From the NCBI GenBank assembly GCA_016928305.1, contig JAFGKY010000052.1, positions 1 to 43,479 on the forward strand: DNA of 43,479 nt, given 5' to 3'. This DNA comes from Bacteroidales bacterium. Lineage in GTDB: Bacteria; Bacteroidota; Bacteroidia; Bacteroidales; UBA10428. The notes under the pieces were generated by a model. That model ran no database searches. It was given only the letters and a program-made list of their open reading frames with translations, and was not told where the DNA came from. Within the stretch, counting starts at the first letter, position 1. Every line of letters starts with the position of its first letter. The position numbers and the translations under genes were made by a program. Positions 1-9,889 of the stretch are shown piece after piece.

Positions 1-8
1 GTTTTTTG

Positions 9-81
<73 letters not shown>

Positions 82-410
82 ATATTTTTATAGTCAGATC
101 GCTCTGTAAAACAAGTGTGCAAAGATAATGCAAGTTATTGAAATAGCAAATTATTTTAAAAACATAAAGATAAAAAAGCAAGGGTAATGTTAGACGAATG
201 TTCAACAGCTTCATTGTTTTCATCAAATTTTCAATTCAAAATCGTATCCTTTTTCTCTCCCTGCCTGCCCGTAGAAACAGATTTATGTACTCTTCATGTT
301 GATCCTGAATGTTGTAAGATATCGAAAGCACATAGGAAAAAATCAGCTTTTTTTACATTTACGAATTAATAAAATTAATGCCTATTTTAGCATTCAGTAT
401 TAATGCAGAT
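82..410. other. Intergenic region between tRNA-fMet and the GH3 gene
   Basis: This stretch of about 330 bases holds the tRNA promoter and otherwise AT-rich DNA. A 60-codon open frame on the plus strand (187-369) has no recognisable protein features and I do not call it. No clear promoter for the downstream GH3 gene could be fixed; TACATTTA at about 353-360 is a weak -7-like match without a partner TTG at the right distance. Confidence 0.5.
120..149 (-). promoter_or_regulatory. Bacteroidetes-type promoter of tRNA-fMet
   Basis: Reading the minus strand, TTG (147-149) is followed after 19 nt by TATCTTTG (120-127). This matches the Bacteroidetes primary sigma factor pattern of a -33 TTG and a -7 TAnnTTTG box. 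It lies about 40 nt upstream of the tRNA 5' end and points at it. Confidence 0.7.
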
Positions 411-2525
411 ATGAAACATTCCGGACTCATTTTGTTGGCAACATTGATTATCGTCACCTGCAAAAACAAAACCGTACAGCCCGAAAAACCTGTTTTCACC
501 CCTCCTGTGGATTATGAAATCGCAACCATGTGGGCCGACAGCATCGTGAACCTGATGACAATCGATGAAAAGATCAGCTTCATCGGTGGCGACCGCATCT
601 TCTTTACTACGGCAATACCACGGCTGAACATCCCGGCTGTTATGATGACGGATGCCACCCAGGGCGTGCACCTGCGCGAACAGTTTCATCAATATAAATA
701 TGAAAAAGTACTTCCTAAATCCACTGCATTTCCCTCTCCCATCCTGCTGGCATCTACATGGAACCGGTCACTGGCACGGCAATATGCACAGGCTATTGGT
801 GAAGAATGCAAAGCAGGTGGCATTGCCATTTTGCTTGGTCCCGGTATGAACATCTATCGCATTTCCCAATGTGGCCGTAACTTTGAATACTTCGGCGAAG
901 ATCCGTTCCTGGCCTCCCGTATGATTGAGAATTATGTTACCGGACTGCAAAGCACCGGAACCATAGCTACACTGAAGCACTTCGTGGCCAATAATTCCGA
1001 TTTCTTTCGCCGGAAAAGCAATTCCGTTGTTGATGAACGTACCCTGCACGAGATATACACCCGTGCTTTCAAGGCAGGGATCGATGCCGGCGCCATGGCG
1101 GTCATGACTTCCTACAATCCGCTGAACGGAGAATGGTGCAGCCAGAGCAGTTATGTTATTGATACCCTGCTTCGACAGGACCTGGGATTTAAAGGGTTGG
1201 TGATGACCGACTGGTGGGCCGTGTATGACGGTGAGAAAGTGATAAAATCGGGGCAGGACCTCGAAATGCCCTATCGTATTGCCACTGAAAATGCCAAACA
1301 ACTGCTGGACAGCAATAAAATTACCGGGCTTCACATTAACCGTATGGTGAAAAGCATACTGACCTCTTTGTATGCCATGCAATCGTTCGGCAGGAAACCA
1401 GATACTTCACTTTTTTCGACCTTCGAAAAGCATGAAGAGATTGCGTTGCAGGTCGCCCGTGAGGGCATCGTACTCCTGCGGAACGAAAATCAATTGTTAC
1501 CCCTTAAGGCTGAGATTAAGAATATTCTTCTCACCGGGCAGTTTATAAACCATAATGCATTCGGTGGTGGTTCCGGCTTTGTTAAAGGATATAATCAGCT
1601 GACATTGCAAAGCTCGCTGGAGTGCGAATTCGGTGAAAAGCTGGTTGTTGATAAAAACCCCGGAGATGAAGAAATCCGTTCAGCCGATGCCGTTATACTC
1701 AGCATTGGTACACTGGACAGCGAGGGATGGGACCGGCCCTTTGATCTGCCCGACAGTACCGAACATCTGGTGCAAAGGATTACGGGACTGAATCCGAATA
1801 CGATTGTTGTCGTCAACTCGGGCAGCGGTGTTAATATGTCGGGATGGAACACAAAAGCCGGAGCAATTCTATTTGCCTGGTATGGCGGACAAACCGGAAA
1901 TAAAGCAGTCGCCGAGATTATCTCAGGCAAGGTCAATCCTTCAGGTAAATTACCTGTCACCATCGAGAAAGATTTTAAAGACTCTCCGGGTTATGGCTAT
2001 GTGCCCGAAGGTGAAGAATTATATTACGACTGGAACGAACACAATGAAAAATTGCATCCGGTGTTTGATATAGTGTACAAGGAAGGTATTTTTATCGGAT
2101 ACCGCTGGTATGATAAGAAACTGATCGAGCCTCTTTATCCCTTCGGTTTTGGTCTGTCTTATACAACATTCAGCTATAGTAACCTCCGCACTTCTGCCGG
2201 TTCGTTGCGGATTGGGGATCCTTTAGCGGTAAGTTTTACCATTACCAACACAGGTAATGTTTTCGGTTCAGAAACCGCACAGCTGTACATTCACGATCAG
2301 GATTCAGAATATTCCAGACCGGTAAAAGAACTCAAAGGATTTGAGAAAATCAGTATGGGCCCGGGTGAATCAAAACAAATTATCATCGTTCTGGATGCGA
2401 TGGATTTCTCATACTGGCATCCTGAACAAAAGGACTGGTATGCGGAACCAGGTAATTTTACCGTTATGATTGGTTCTTCATCGGCCCGGATTGAATTGTC
2501 AAAAGAAATAGAACTAATGAAATAG
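411..2525 (+). CDS. Glycoside hydrolase family 3 beta-glucosidase-like lipoprotein
   Basis: This is a full-length GH3 enzyme of 704 residues, expected to release terminal beta-linked sugars (glucose or xylose) in the periplasm. The N-terminal TIM-barrel has the conserved KH pair in LKHFVANN and the nucleophile aspartate in the GLVMTDWW segment (D267). The alpha/beta sandwich domain follows from about residue 340. A C-terminal fibronectin-III-like domain (about 590-690) carries the usual NTG and PVKELKGFEK motifs. I chose the ATG at 411 rather than 378 because it puts a hydrophobic stretch at the N-terminus followed by a cysteine (C18), as in a lipoprotein signal. The ROK kinase and acyltransferase genes downstream suggest sugar catabolism, but no SusC/SusD genes are present, so the substrate is unknown. 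Confidence 0.92.
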   Translation: MKHSGLILLATLIIVTCKNKTVQPEKPVFTPPVDYEIATMWADSIVNLMTIDEKISFIGGDRIFFTTAIPRLNIPAVMMTDATQGVHLREQFHQYKYEKVLPKSTAFPSPILLASTWNRSLARQYAQAIGEECKAGGIAILLGPGMNIYRISQCGRNFEYFGEDPFLASRMIENYVTGLQSTGTIATLKHFVANNSDFFRRKSNSVVDERTLHEIYTRAFKAGIDAGAMAVMTSYNPLNGEWCSQSSYVIDTLLRQDLGFKGLVMTDWWAVYDGEKVIKSGQDLEMPYRIATENAKQLLDSNKITGLHINRMVKSILTSLYAMQSFGRKPDTSLFSTFEKHEEIALQVAREGIVLLRNENQLLPLKAEIKNILLTGQFINHNAFGGGSGFVKGYNQLTLQSSLECEFGEKLVVDKNPGDEEIRSADAVILSIGTLDSEGWDRPFDLPDSTEHLVQRITGLNPNTIVVVNSGSGVNMSGWNTKAGAILFAWYGGQTGNKAVAEIISGKVNPSGKLPVTIEKDFKDSPGYGYVPEGEELYYDWNEHNEKLHPVFDIVYKEGIFIGYRWYDKKLIEPLYPFGFGLSYTTFSYSNLRTSAGSLRIGDPLAVSFTITNTGNVFGSETAQLYIHDQDSEYSRPVKELKGFEKISMGPGESKQIIIVLDAMDFSYWHPEQKDWYAEPGNFTVMIGSSSARIELSKEIELMK

Positions 2526-2644
2526 AATTACATATAGATAACAGATGACGGATGACAGATGTGCGAGTGTGAGCAAGAGAAAAAAGATGTGATATCCGAA
2601 ATCGTATTGCATCAGAAGTTACTTAACCTTAAAAAATAAACATC

Positions 2645-2869
2645 ATGGAATTCAACATCGGAGAAATCGTACAGCTGAAGTCAGGCGGACCTCAGATGAC
2701 AGTACAAAGGATCATTGGATCGGACAATTCCAACCTGATCATAAAAGCCGCAGATGAATTTATGAAAACCCAGGGATTTAAAGAAGGTGACATTGTATGT
2801 CAGTGGTTCAACGGCAATAAACTCGAATCGGGGACTTTTAAAGCCGAAGGACTGATGAAGATGGAATAA
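2645..2869 (+). CDS. DUF2158 (YodC-like) small protein
   Basis: This 74-residue protein starts MEFNIGEIVQLKSGGPQMTV and ends with a VCQWFNG...ESGTF segment, which is the DUF2158/YodC signature. The family consists of small single-domain cytosolic proteins of about 60-80 residues whose function is not established. A purine-rich leader (aaaaaataaacatc) precedes the ATG. A hairpin with a T-run lies 12 bases after the stop, so the gene is probably a short independent transcript. Confidence 0.85.
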   Translation: MEFNIGEIVQLKSGGPQMTVQRIIGSDNSNLIIKAADEFMKTQGFKEGDIVCQWFNGNKLESGTFKAEGLMKME

Positions 2870-2880
2870 TCACACCTGGC

Positions 2881-2912
2881 ATGCTCACTGGAATGATGAG
2901 CATTTGTTTTTT
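2881..2912 (+). terminator. Intrinsic terminator after the DUF2158 gene
   Basis: The inverted repeat atgctca (2881-2887) / tgagcat (2897-2903) is followed directly by ttgtttttt. It closes the transcript of the DUF2158 gene. Confidence 0.75.
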
Positions 2913-3044
2913 ATGTTATCATTGGCATTCGAATATCCCTTTCTGCCGTAACAACGAGCAGGTACGGATATTCCTTGCCTGCAGATCAGGACTTTATCGA
3001 AAGTATTTCATTAACTTGTAAGTACACATAATATAGTAATTGCG

Positions 3045-3989
3045 ATGAAGGTTTTCATCGGTATTGATATCGGAGGAACCAATGTAAATATCGGAATGGT
3101 TTCAGAAGAAAAACAGGTGCTGGATGAAACCGTGATCGGAACAGAACCTGAAAAAGGGCCGGAAAACGCCTTAAACCGTGTTGCCTCTGCCGTGCACCAG
3201 ATATTGAAGGCAGGTCAAAAAAATGCAGATTATAAAGGTATGGGCGTTGGTTTACCCGGATTGCTTGATATTGAAAATGGATGTATCATCGAGGCTTCAA
3301 ACCTGCCCGGATGGCAACATTATGGTATAACCGGTTTCTTTAAAAAACATTTTAAAATACCCGTTTTTATGGAGAACGATGCTAACCTGGCAGCACTTGG
3401 TGAATACTGGCTCGGGGCTGGACAGGGATCGGACAATATGTTCATGGTAACATTGGGATCAGGAATTGGCGGGGCTTTGCTTTCCAACGGAAAAATCATG
3501 CGCTTGCATCCTATGGCCGGAGAATTTGGGCACATGATCATTGATAAAAAAGGATTCCCCTGTACCTGTGGCAGAAAAGGGTGCCTTGAGACATTTGTCA
3601 GTAAACACGGATTTCAACGTCTCGTCAGGGAAAGACTATACAAGCATCCGGACTCATCCTTGCAGAATTATGCCCTGGCTGCAATCACACCACCGATCAT
3701 TGCTGCTCATGCATCACAGGGTGATATGCTGGCAAACAGAATTTTCGATGAAGCCGGTGAGGCATTAGGTATTGCCTTAAGTAACCTGATTAACCTTACC
3801 GGTGTCACCTGCATCATTTGCGGAGGAGGCATTGCCAATGCATGGGATCTGCTGCAGAAACCGGTTATGTCATCGCTTGAGCAAAACGTTTTTGCTTCTA
3901 TTTTTTCCGGTGTTAAGATACGTAAAGCAGCGCTTGGTGAAAAAGCCGGATTTATGGGAGCAGCATACCTCGCAGCTAATTCAGTTTAG
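3045..3989 (+). CDS. ROK family sugar kinase (glucokinase-like)
   Basis: This 314-residue protein has the ROK fold. The N-terminal phosphate-binding loop reads GIDIGGTNVNIGMV. The catalytic region has ENDANLAALGEYWLGAG, and the zinc site is CTCGRKGCLE (C173, C175, C180). No N-terminal helix-turn-helix is present, so it is a kinase rather than a ROK repressor. The likely reaction is ATP-dependent phosphorylation of glucose or a related hexose in the cytosol. That fits the GH3 glucosidase upstream, although the family also includes fructokinases and N-acetylhexosamine kinases and the sequence does not settle the substrate. The membrane acyltransferase gene starts 42 bases downstream on the same strand, suggesting co-transcription. 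Confidence 0.88.
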   Translation: MKVFIGIDIGGTNVNIGMVSEEKQVLDETVIGTEPEKGPENALNRVASAVHQILKAGQKNADYKGMGVGLPGLLDIENGCIIEASNLPGWQHYGITGFFKKHFKIPVFMENDANLAALGEYWLGAGQGSDNMFMVTLGSGIGGALLSNGKIMRLHPMAGEFGHMIIDKKGFPCTCGRKGCLETFVSKHGFQRLVRERLYKHPDSSLQNYALAAITPPIIAAHASQGDMLANRIFDEAGEALGIALSNLINLTGVTCIICGGGIANAWDLLQKPVMSSLEQNVFASIFSGVKIRKAALGEKAGFMGAAYLAANSV

Positions 3990-4031
3990 GGATCTGGCAA
4001 ACAGAAATTCCCGGATGAATAAAATTCGCCC

Positions 4032-5153
4032 ATGAAGCAACAAACCGGCAAATCAGAACGACTGGGATCCCTTGATGCCCTGAGGGGCTTCGATATGCTC
4101 TGGATCACCGGTGGAGAAGGCCTTATTTTCAGCCTTGCCGCCCTTACAGGATGGCCCTTCTTTGAATGGGCAGAGAAACAAATGGAGCATGTCTCCTGGG
4201 AAGGTTTTGTGTTTTATGATATGATCTTTCCCCTTTTTCTTTTTATTGCCGGCGTTTCCATGCCATTTTCCTTCGTCAACAGAAAAAAACGTGGAGACAG
4301 TCTTAAAAGCATTTATCTGCACCTGTTCAAAAGGCTGTTTCTGCTCCTTTTGCTGGGATTCATTTATAACGGACTGCTTCACTTCGATTTCGAAAACCAG
4401 CGGTGGGCAAGCGTGCTCGGACGCATCGGGCTGGCCTGGTTTTTTGCCGCGATCATTGTGCTTAACACTTCTGTCCGCGGTCAAGTCATTTGGTTTGCAG
4501 GAATTTTGCTTTCTTACTGGGCTGTGATGAAACTCATCCCGGTGCCCGGATTCGGGGCCGGAATTCTCACTCCCGAAGGAAACCTGGGAGCTTATATCGA
4601 TCAGCAACTATTGCCCGGGACCTTTTGTTGCTATATCTATGGTGATAACGAAGGGATACTGTCTACCTTCCCGGCTATCTCAACTGCCCTGCTGGGTGCT
4701 CTTACCGGTCATTTCCTGATTACTGAAAACCGAAGACTGAATGGACTTAAAAAGGGAATCATTATGCTAAGCGCAGGGATCGTAATGCTGATTGCTGGAA
4801 AATTATGGGACCTTTTCTTCCCCATCATTAAAAATCTGTGGACAAGCTCCTATGTTTTATTTGCCGGAGGCTGGAGCTTAATACTGCTGGCTGTTTTTTA
4901 CCTGGTTATCGATGTATGGAAAATCCGGAAGTGGTCCTTCCCGTTTGTTGTGATCGGATTAAATTCCATAACCATCTATATGCTTACTGCCGGTATCATA
5001 AATTTCCAGACCATGAATGAATTCTTTTTCCCGGGAGTAATAAAATTCTTTTCTGAAACGGTTCAGCCCATGATAAGTTCGCTTTGTTATATATTATGCG
5101 TATGGGTGTTTCTTTATATTTTATACAGGAAAAAAATATTTCTTAAAGTATAA
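4032..5153 (+). CDS. DUF5009 / heparan-alpha-glucosaminide acetyltransferase-like membrane protein
   Basis: This 373-residue polytopic membrane protein begins with RLGSLDALRGFDMLWI, the hallmark of the DUF1624/DUF5009 (NagX/HGSNAT-like) acyltransferase group. About ten hydrophobic segments follow. Family members are thought to move acetyl groups across the membrane onto sugars, HGSNAT being the lysosomal eukaryotic homologue. The exact bacterial substrate is not known. It follows the ROK kinase gene on the same strand, so a role in amino-sugar handling is plausible but only inferred. Its stop codon is 10 bases from the end of the converging AlgJ-like gene. Confidence 0.85.
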   Translation: MKQQTGKSERLGSLDALRGFDMLWITGGEGLIFSLAALTGWPFFEWAEKQMEHVSWEGFVFYDMIFPLFLFIAGVSMPFSFVNRKKRGDSLKSIYLHLFKRLFLLLLLGFIYNGLLHFDFENQRWASVLGRIGLAWFFAAIIVLNTSVRGQVIWFAGILLSYWAVMKLIPVPGFGAGILTPEGNLGAYIDQQLLPGTFCCYIYGDNEGILSTFPAISTALLGALTGHFLITENRRLNGLKKGIIMLSAGIVMLIAGKLWDLFFPIIKNLWTSSYVLFAGGWSLILLAVFYLVIDVWKIRKWSFPFVVIGLNSITIYMLTAGIINFQTMNEFFFPGVIKFFSETVQPMISSLCYILCVWVFLYILYRKKIFLKV

Positions 5154-5163
5154 TAATGAACGA

Positions 5164-6492
5164 TTAATACAGTATCTTCTTCGTCTCAAAAAATTCTTTC
5201 TGCCTTTGATACGCTAAAACCTGGTAAGCGGAATCAACCGTAATTTGCATCTCAACGGCCATTTGTTGCACAAGGTATTGATCATTGTTCATTCTTGCAG
5301 AATAAATAATATTTTCCCGGAGTCTTGCTGCCAGACGTTCTTTTGAATTTCCGGGTTGAGTGAATAAACAAAACAAATCGTCAATAAAACTATACCCGAG
5401 TAAATTCAGATTTGCATCCACCGATTCCAACAGGATTATATCAAGGTTGCATATGTATTCTTCCAAATATAATGTATTTATGGGCATGCTTAAAGATTTG
5501 TTTACAGGCCATTCCTTATACCTGTAATATGCCCAAAACATGGAACTATCAGAAAAAACCCTAGGAAAGACATTATCAAATCCCCAAAAACTCTGACAAA
5601 AACTATCCCCGACAATAAGTATTTCATGTGATCTTGTTGAAGCGGTATCAAAATTATAAACCGGATAATAAACGGGATCAGGTTTTAAAGGAACAATAAG
5701 ATCCATATATTGCGCCAGGTCTGCGTCGGTGAACTTTAAGTCTTTGTCCGTTACATAACCTTCTGTATGTTCATAGTTTATTATCTTTTCCCGGATTGCA
5801 ACCTCTATTCTTTTTAAAATGGAATCCATAACCATGCTAACCGCAGAACCACTCCAATGGGTTCCGTACCTGGTAAACAACGGATATTGTATCGTATCTT
5901 TAATCGTAATAAAATAATTGCAGAAATCAATATAATTGACATTGTATTTGTTAAGACGGTCAACCATTACTTCATAATTTGTCGTATCCACTTTAATTAA
6001 TCCGATTTTATCCGGTACGATCTCGGGGTAGACATTGACCTTCCCGGGTGCAATGATAAACAAAAAGTACTTTTGCCGGTGTTCCAACTCATCCTGTACA
6101 ACTTTCATCCTGTAAATAAAAGAGTCAATCCGTGTACTACCTGCAAAATCTTTTCCTTTATAAGCTTGTAAATAGATCGGCTGATAAAGCACATTGTTTT
6201 TTCCTATTTGCACATCTCCATAACTTGGCAAGCCAAGTATAGAAAAATTATATTGATTGTATATTCTGACAAAAACCGGACGAAGGCCCAGATGATCTTT
6301 CAGGTAATTTTCAAAACATAACTGAAAGTCACCCGAAAACCAGGTCTTGCCCGTTAAAGGCATTTTATTTGCGGGATAAAATACGCTTTTCAGGGGGGCA
6401 ACTTTTATCAGCTTTAGTTCTTTCTGAATTCCCGGAAGAACAAAAACTAGTGCAAAAGGCAATATGAGGATCAGTATGATTATTTTTTTCAT
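5164..6492 (-). CDS. AlgJ/AlgX-like SGNH O-acetyltransferase, membrane-anchored
   Basis: This 442-residue protein has one N-terminal hydrophobic segment (about residues 2-22) and a periplasmic SGNH-type domain. The GDS block (S297, in ILIVGDSF) and the YGTHWS block (H212) match AlgJ/AlgX proteins, which place O-acetyl groups on exported polysaccharides. The region LKDHLGLRPVFVRIYNQ after the anchor is also typical. It starts one base after the stop of the MBOAT gene, so the two form a translationally linked pair in which MBOAT passes the acetyl group across the membrane and this protein transfers it. The acceptor polysaccharide is unknown, since no polymer synthesis genes adjoin. Confidence 0.85.
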   Translation of the reverse strand: MKKIIILILILPFALVFVLPGIQKELKLIKVAPLKSVFYPANKMPLTGKTWFSGDFQLCFENYLKDHLGLRPVFVRIYNQYNFSILGLPSYGDVQIGKNNVLYQPIYLQAYKGKDFAGSTRIDSFIYRMKVVQDELEHRQKYFLFIIAPGKVNVYPEIVPDKIGLIKVDTTNYEVMVDRLNKYNVNYIDFCNYFITIKDTIQYPLFTRYGTHWSGSAVSMVMDSILKRIEVAIREKIINYEHTEGYVTDKDLKFTDADLAQYMDLIVPLKPDPVYYPVYNFDTASTRSHEILIVGDSFCQSFWGFDNVFPRVFSDSSMFWAYYRYKEWPVNKSLSMPINTLYLEEYICNLDIILLESVDANLNLLGYSFIDDLFCLFTQPGNSKERLAARLRENIIYSARMNNDQYLVQQMAVEMQITVDSAYQVLAYQRQKEFFETKKILY

Positions 6493-6493
6493 T

Positions 6494-7921
6494 TCAGAAC
6501 CTAAAATAGATAAACGGATTAAAACCTGATGTAATAACAGAACTGAGACTTATTATTAACAAAATCAACGATGCTCCGGATAAGATAAGAATGCCTTTAA
6601 ATGAATAGGAAACATCGTGTATTTTTTCCACATTTTTCATTACCGTTTTATTAAAAGGAGAAAACGAAAAGAAAATGCCGCAACCTAGAATGATCCAGAA
6701 CTTTGTGGTGAAAAATTCTGTGCTGGTGCTGGCCGTAAACCTGAAGATCCCTTCAATAATACCTCCGATAAACTGAATATTATCTGACCTGAATATGATC
6801 CAGGAGAAGAATAGTATCACATAATTTATAATTACACTAAGGATGCCTCGTTTATCCGACCATTTTTTATAAAACAACCTGTCAAGTATTAAAAAGGAGC
6901 CATGGTATGCGCCCCATACGATGAATGTCCAGTTTGAACCGTGCCAGAAACCGGAAATTAAGAATACCAGCCACAGATTGAACAGCAGATCAAATTTCGT
7001 TTTAATACGCTTTCCGCTCGTGCAAAGAGGAAGATACAAATAGTCGCGCATAAATGTCATCAGCGTTATATGCCACCTGCGCCAAAACTCGGTTATATTT
7101 TTTGAAATGTAAGGCGCTATGAAATTCTCGGGGAAATTGAATCCGATCATTTTTCCTAATCCGATCGCCATGTCGGAATATCCTGCAAAATCAAAGTAAA
7201 TCTGAAAACTAAAAGCAATGTTGCCCAGCACGATGGAGAGGGAATCATACGTATCGGAAGGAGCATTATAGATAAGGTTGGCATAGTAACCCAACACATT
7301 GGCAAGCAACACTTTTTTCCCCAATCCAATGGAAAACCTTATAAGTCCTTTAAAAACATTGGATATAGTTTCATTACTCTTCCTGTCCCTGATATCATGG
7401 TTAATTGTGTTGAACCTTATGATAGGGCCGGAAAGAAGTTTGGGGAACAGGAATATGTACATCATGTAATCGGAAAGCCTCTCACATGGGGGACAGGTTT
7501 TACGATATACATCAATGGAGTAGGAAATAGCATGAAATACACAAAACGAAATTCCGATTGGAAGCGCAATCTCATGCCAGGAAATGGTTCCTGTGCGAAG
7601 TTTTGTTAACAGGATATTGATGTTAGAAAAGAAAAAATTGGTATACTTGAAGACAAGGAGCAATGAAATATTTAATATGATGGAAAAGACAAGCCAGTAC
7701 TTTTGAGCCTTTTCAGTACCTGAATGCATTATTCTGATTATGTAAAAATTAGCTATGGTAACGGCTATCAGGATAAAAACAAATTTCGGAGCACCCCAGG
7801 CGTAAAATATCAGGCTGCAGAGTAATGTCCAATAATTCCGCCATGCAGATGGAATAAGATAATAAATGATCAAAAAAGCCGGGAGAAAATAGAAAAGAAA
7901 GAATGCGCTGTTAAACACCAT
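6494..7921 (-). CDS. MBOAT family O-acyltransferase (AlgI-like)
   Basis: This polytopic membrane protein of 475 residues has the MBOAT signatures: FPKLLSGPIIRF, FWRRWHITL...FMRDYLYLPL, and the catalytic-histidine segment ISGFWHGSNWTF (H327). AlgI-type proteins carry an acetyl group from a cytosolic donor to a periplasmic transferase. The start at 7921 (MVFNSAFF) is chosen because it opens directly into the first membrane helix; an upstream in-frame start would add 15 residues of polar, unconserved sequence. It is the first gene of a two-gene operon with the AlgJ-like protein. Confidence 0.88.
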   Translation of the reverse strand: MVFNSAFFLFYFLPAFLIIYYLIPSAWRNYWTLLCSLIFYAWGAPKFVFILIAVTIANFYIIRIMHSGTEKAQKYWLVFSIILNISLLLVFKYTNFFFSNINILLTKLRTGTISWHEIALPIGISFCVFHAISYSIDVYRKTCPPCERLSDYMMYIFLFPKLLSGPIIRFNTINHDIRDRKSNETISNVFKGLIRFSIGLGKKVLLANVLGYYANLIYNAPSDTYDSLSIVLGNIAFSFQIYFDFAGYSDMAIGLGKMIGFNFPENFIAPYISKNITEFWRRWHITLMTFMRDYLYLPLCTSGKRIKTKFDLLFNLWLVFLISGFWHGSNWTFIVWGAYHGSFLILDRLFYKKWSDKRGILSVIINYVILFFSWIIFRSDNIQFIGGIIEGIFRFTASTSTEFFTTKFWIILGCGIFFSFSPFNKTVMKNVEKIHDVSYSFKGILILSGASLILLIISLSSVITSGFNPFIYFRF

Positions 7922-8021
7922 TTCACAAATGCAAATTATTGTTAAATCAGGGCGTGAATATAACAAAATAATTGCATGGACAAATACATTCGTATTCTTT
8001 ATCTCTTAACCGATAAAACCA

Positions 8022-8075
8022 GTGTCATGTCAATTGTTAAATGTCATCAACATCGTGTTTTGTTTGACATGACAC
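8022..8075. repeat. 12-bp inverted repeat in the intergenic region
   Basis: gtgtcatgtcaa (8022-8033) is matched by ttgacatgacac (8064-8075) with a 30-base loop. It lies downstream of the M2/M3 peptidase gene and upstream of the MBOAT gene, both on the minus strand. It may be a terminator stem for the former or an operator of the latter; no clear T-run decides. Confidence 0.5.
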
Positions 8076-8123
8076 CGGGATAGTATGCTATTGTATTACC
8101 GTAAAGTTTTTCCGTAAAGTGTA

Positions 8124-9803
8124 TTATTGTCTCACATATTGCTCTGCATAGTGCCTTGCCGTCAGCTTTTCACCTGTTGCCTTTTCAATCATTTCATTCC
8201 AATAGTAACGTGATCCAGGTTTAAACACTTTTTCAATCAGGTATTCTCCTAACTCGGGATGACCGGAATAACAGGGTTCCTTTTCGCCGAAAAGGTTCTT
8301 TTCCATGTAAGCATTGAGTTGAGCTGCCAGCAAATCACCCAGCATGTAATTATGATAATAACAGGGGTAAGAGGCAATGTGAATCTTCGAAGCCCAGTCG
8401 GGTTTATCTCTGCCTGCAGGTCTTTTCATCAGCTGATATTGTTCAACCAAATCCCACCACAATTTATTCAGATCCTGATCGGGATTTTCATACAGGCTTT
8501 TTTCAAACCTGAACATCACCTGACACCAGCGGCTGAATACCAGTTTTTCCAGGCGGGCATACATTTTTACATCCCCGGCTATCGCCGAGGTTTCTTCAGG
8601 TGTAAGGTCCAGGTTTCGCTTCATCCATTTTGCATTCGAGGACAGGTTCCCGAAGAAATTAGCAATGGCTTCCGTGGTAAAGGTATGGGCCGGTTCACGC
8701 AATGCAAAGACCAGGCTGCTGTCGATGTATTTATCGTAAACAGCATGCCCCAGCTCATGCAACATAGTGTTCGTCCAGTATTGGTTATTACGAATATTAG
8801 CTACAACCCTCACATCACCTGCCCTGTCGATCGAAGTGCAATAGGCATGCTGATACTTGCCGGGCTTTTCATACAAATCGCTTCTGTCAAGTATATCCTG
8901 TACATTTAACCCTATACCTTCATAGTATTTTTTAACAATGGGAAGAATATCCTTACCGGAATAATATTTATCAAGATCCGTTTTGTAAATCTTGGGCGCT
9001 TCCTGGAAAAACCGGTTCTGGTAATGCCAGGGCATGAGCTTATCGCTGCTTATTTTAAGTTTTTTTGTCAGGATCCTGTCGATTTCATCTTTCAGACCTG
9101 CAAATTCGTCACAGGTAAGAGAATCGAGTTCATCAAACAGTTTCCTAACCTCAGCGGGATCCTGATCGGATATCCTGAGCGACATCTCGTGATAATTCCC
9201 ATAACCCAGGTCCTTGGCTATATCATTACGCAATTTTACGAGGTTCCTGACATCTTCGGCAACCACTGAACCGACCATCTTACTGGCATTCCAGGTCTTT
9301 TCAAGTTCGGCCGATTTTTTAGAATTCATCAGAATGCTGTCAATTTCATTGTCAGATAATGATTTTCCGTCAATCTCAGCTCTGAATGTCGAAAATTTCT
9401 TTTCGATAGCTTCCTGTGCGTCAATTAGTTTTTTCATCTTTGCTGTATCAATCTGATACTTAATCATTGTGTTATACATTACATCCAGTTCCCGTTTGAT
9501 AAGGGAATCCTTAATGGCCGGATTTTCTCTGTATGCCCTGATCGTTGAAAACCTTTCCTTATCCGAAAGCATTTTGGCGTAAGCGAGCTCATATTCAGAT
9601 CTCTTTTTATAATCTTTATTCTTTCCGGAAATAGAAGCACGGAAACTTGATTTATTCCATTCGATATAGACCGGGATAATATTCTTCTCAAGCGAACGAA
9701 GAAAAGCATCGGCTTCCTTTTCAAGCTGTTTTGCTGAATTGTGACATGCACTCATGGTTAATAATGCAAAAATTGAATAAATAAGAACATTACCTATTTT
9801 CAT
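8124..9803 (-). CDS. M2/M3-type zinc metallopeptidase lipoprotein
   Basis: The protein is 559 residues long. The N-terminus MKIGNVLIYSIFALLTMSAC is a lipoprotein signal with a cysteine at position 20. The gluzincin zinc site is HELGH (H349, H353), with the third ligand glutamate E378 in TFTTEAIANFFG. The segment NLVKLRNDIAKDLGYGNYHEM resembles angiotensin-converting-enzyme-like M2 peptidases, so a periplasmic dipeptidyl carboxypeptidase or oligopeptidase role is likely. M2 and M3 share this site and the call between them is not firm. The gene stands alone between two intergenic inverted repeats. Confidence 0.85.
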   Translation of the reverse strand: MKIGNVLIYSIFALLTMSACHNSAKQLEKEADAFLRSLEKNIIPVYIEWNKSSFRASISGKNKDYKKRSEYELAYAKMLSDKERFSTIRAYRENPAIKDSLIKRELDVMYNTMIKYQIDTAKMKKLIDAQEAIEKKFSTFRAEIDGKSLSDNEIDSILMNSKKSAELEKTWNASKMVGSVVAEDVRNLVKLRNDIAKDLGYGNYHEMSLRISDQDPAEVRKLFDELDSLTCDEFAGLKDEIDRILTKKLKISSDKLMPWHYQNRFFQEAPKIYKTDLDKYYSGKDILPIVKKYYEGIGLNVQDILDRSDLYEKPGKYQHAYCTSIDRAGDVRVVANIRNNQYWTNTMLHELGHAVYDKYIDSSLVFALREPAHTFTTEAIANFFGNLSSNAKWMKRNLDLTPEETSAIAGDVKMYARLEKLVFSRWCQVMFRFEKSLYENPDQDLNKLWWDLVEQYQLMKRPAGRDKPDWASKIHIASYPCYYHNYMLGDLLAAQLNAYMEKNLFGEKEPCYSGHPELGEYLIEKVFKPGSRYYWNEMIEKATGEKLTARHYAEQYVRQ

Positions 9804-9889
9804 ATTGCGTATGTGTTAGAATTATTTTACCTGCGAATGTATGGAATCCGTAATAATGTTGCCATGATTAAAAAAGATTTTTTATGGTA

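Noticed and set aside
187..369. 60-codon frame upstream of the GH3 gene
   Set aside because: It has no recognisable domain, signal or ribosome-binding context.
768..1382. 204-codon open frame antisense to the GH3 gene
   Set aside because: It lies within the catalytic region of GH3 and has no domain or signal that I recognise.
4053..4607. 184-codon open frame antisense to the DUF5009 gene
   Set aside because: It is a shadow of a polytopic membrane protein with strong family motifs.
8259..8909. 216-codon open frame on the plus strand inside the M2/M3 peptidase gene
   Set aside because: It is antisense to a gene with a full zinc site and signal peptide, and its translation resembles no known family.
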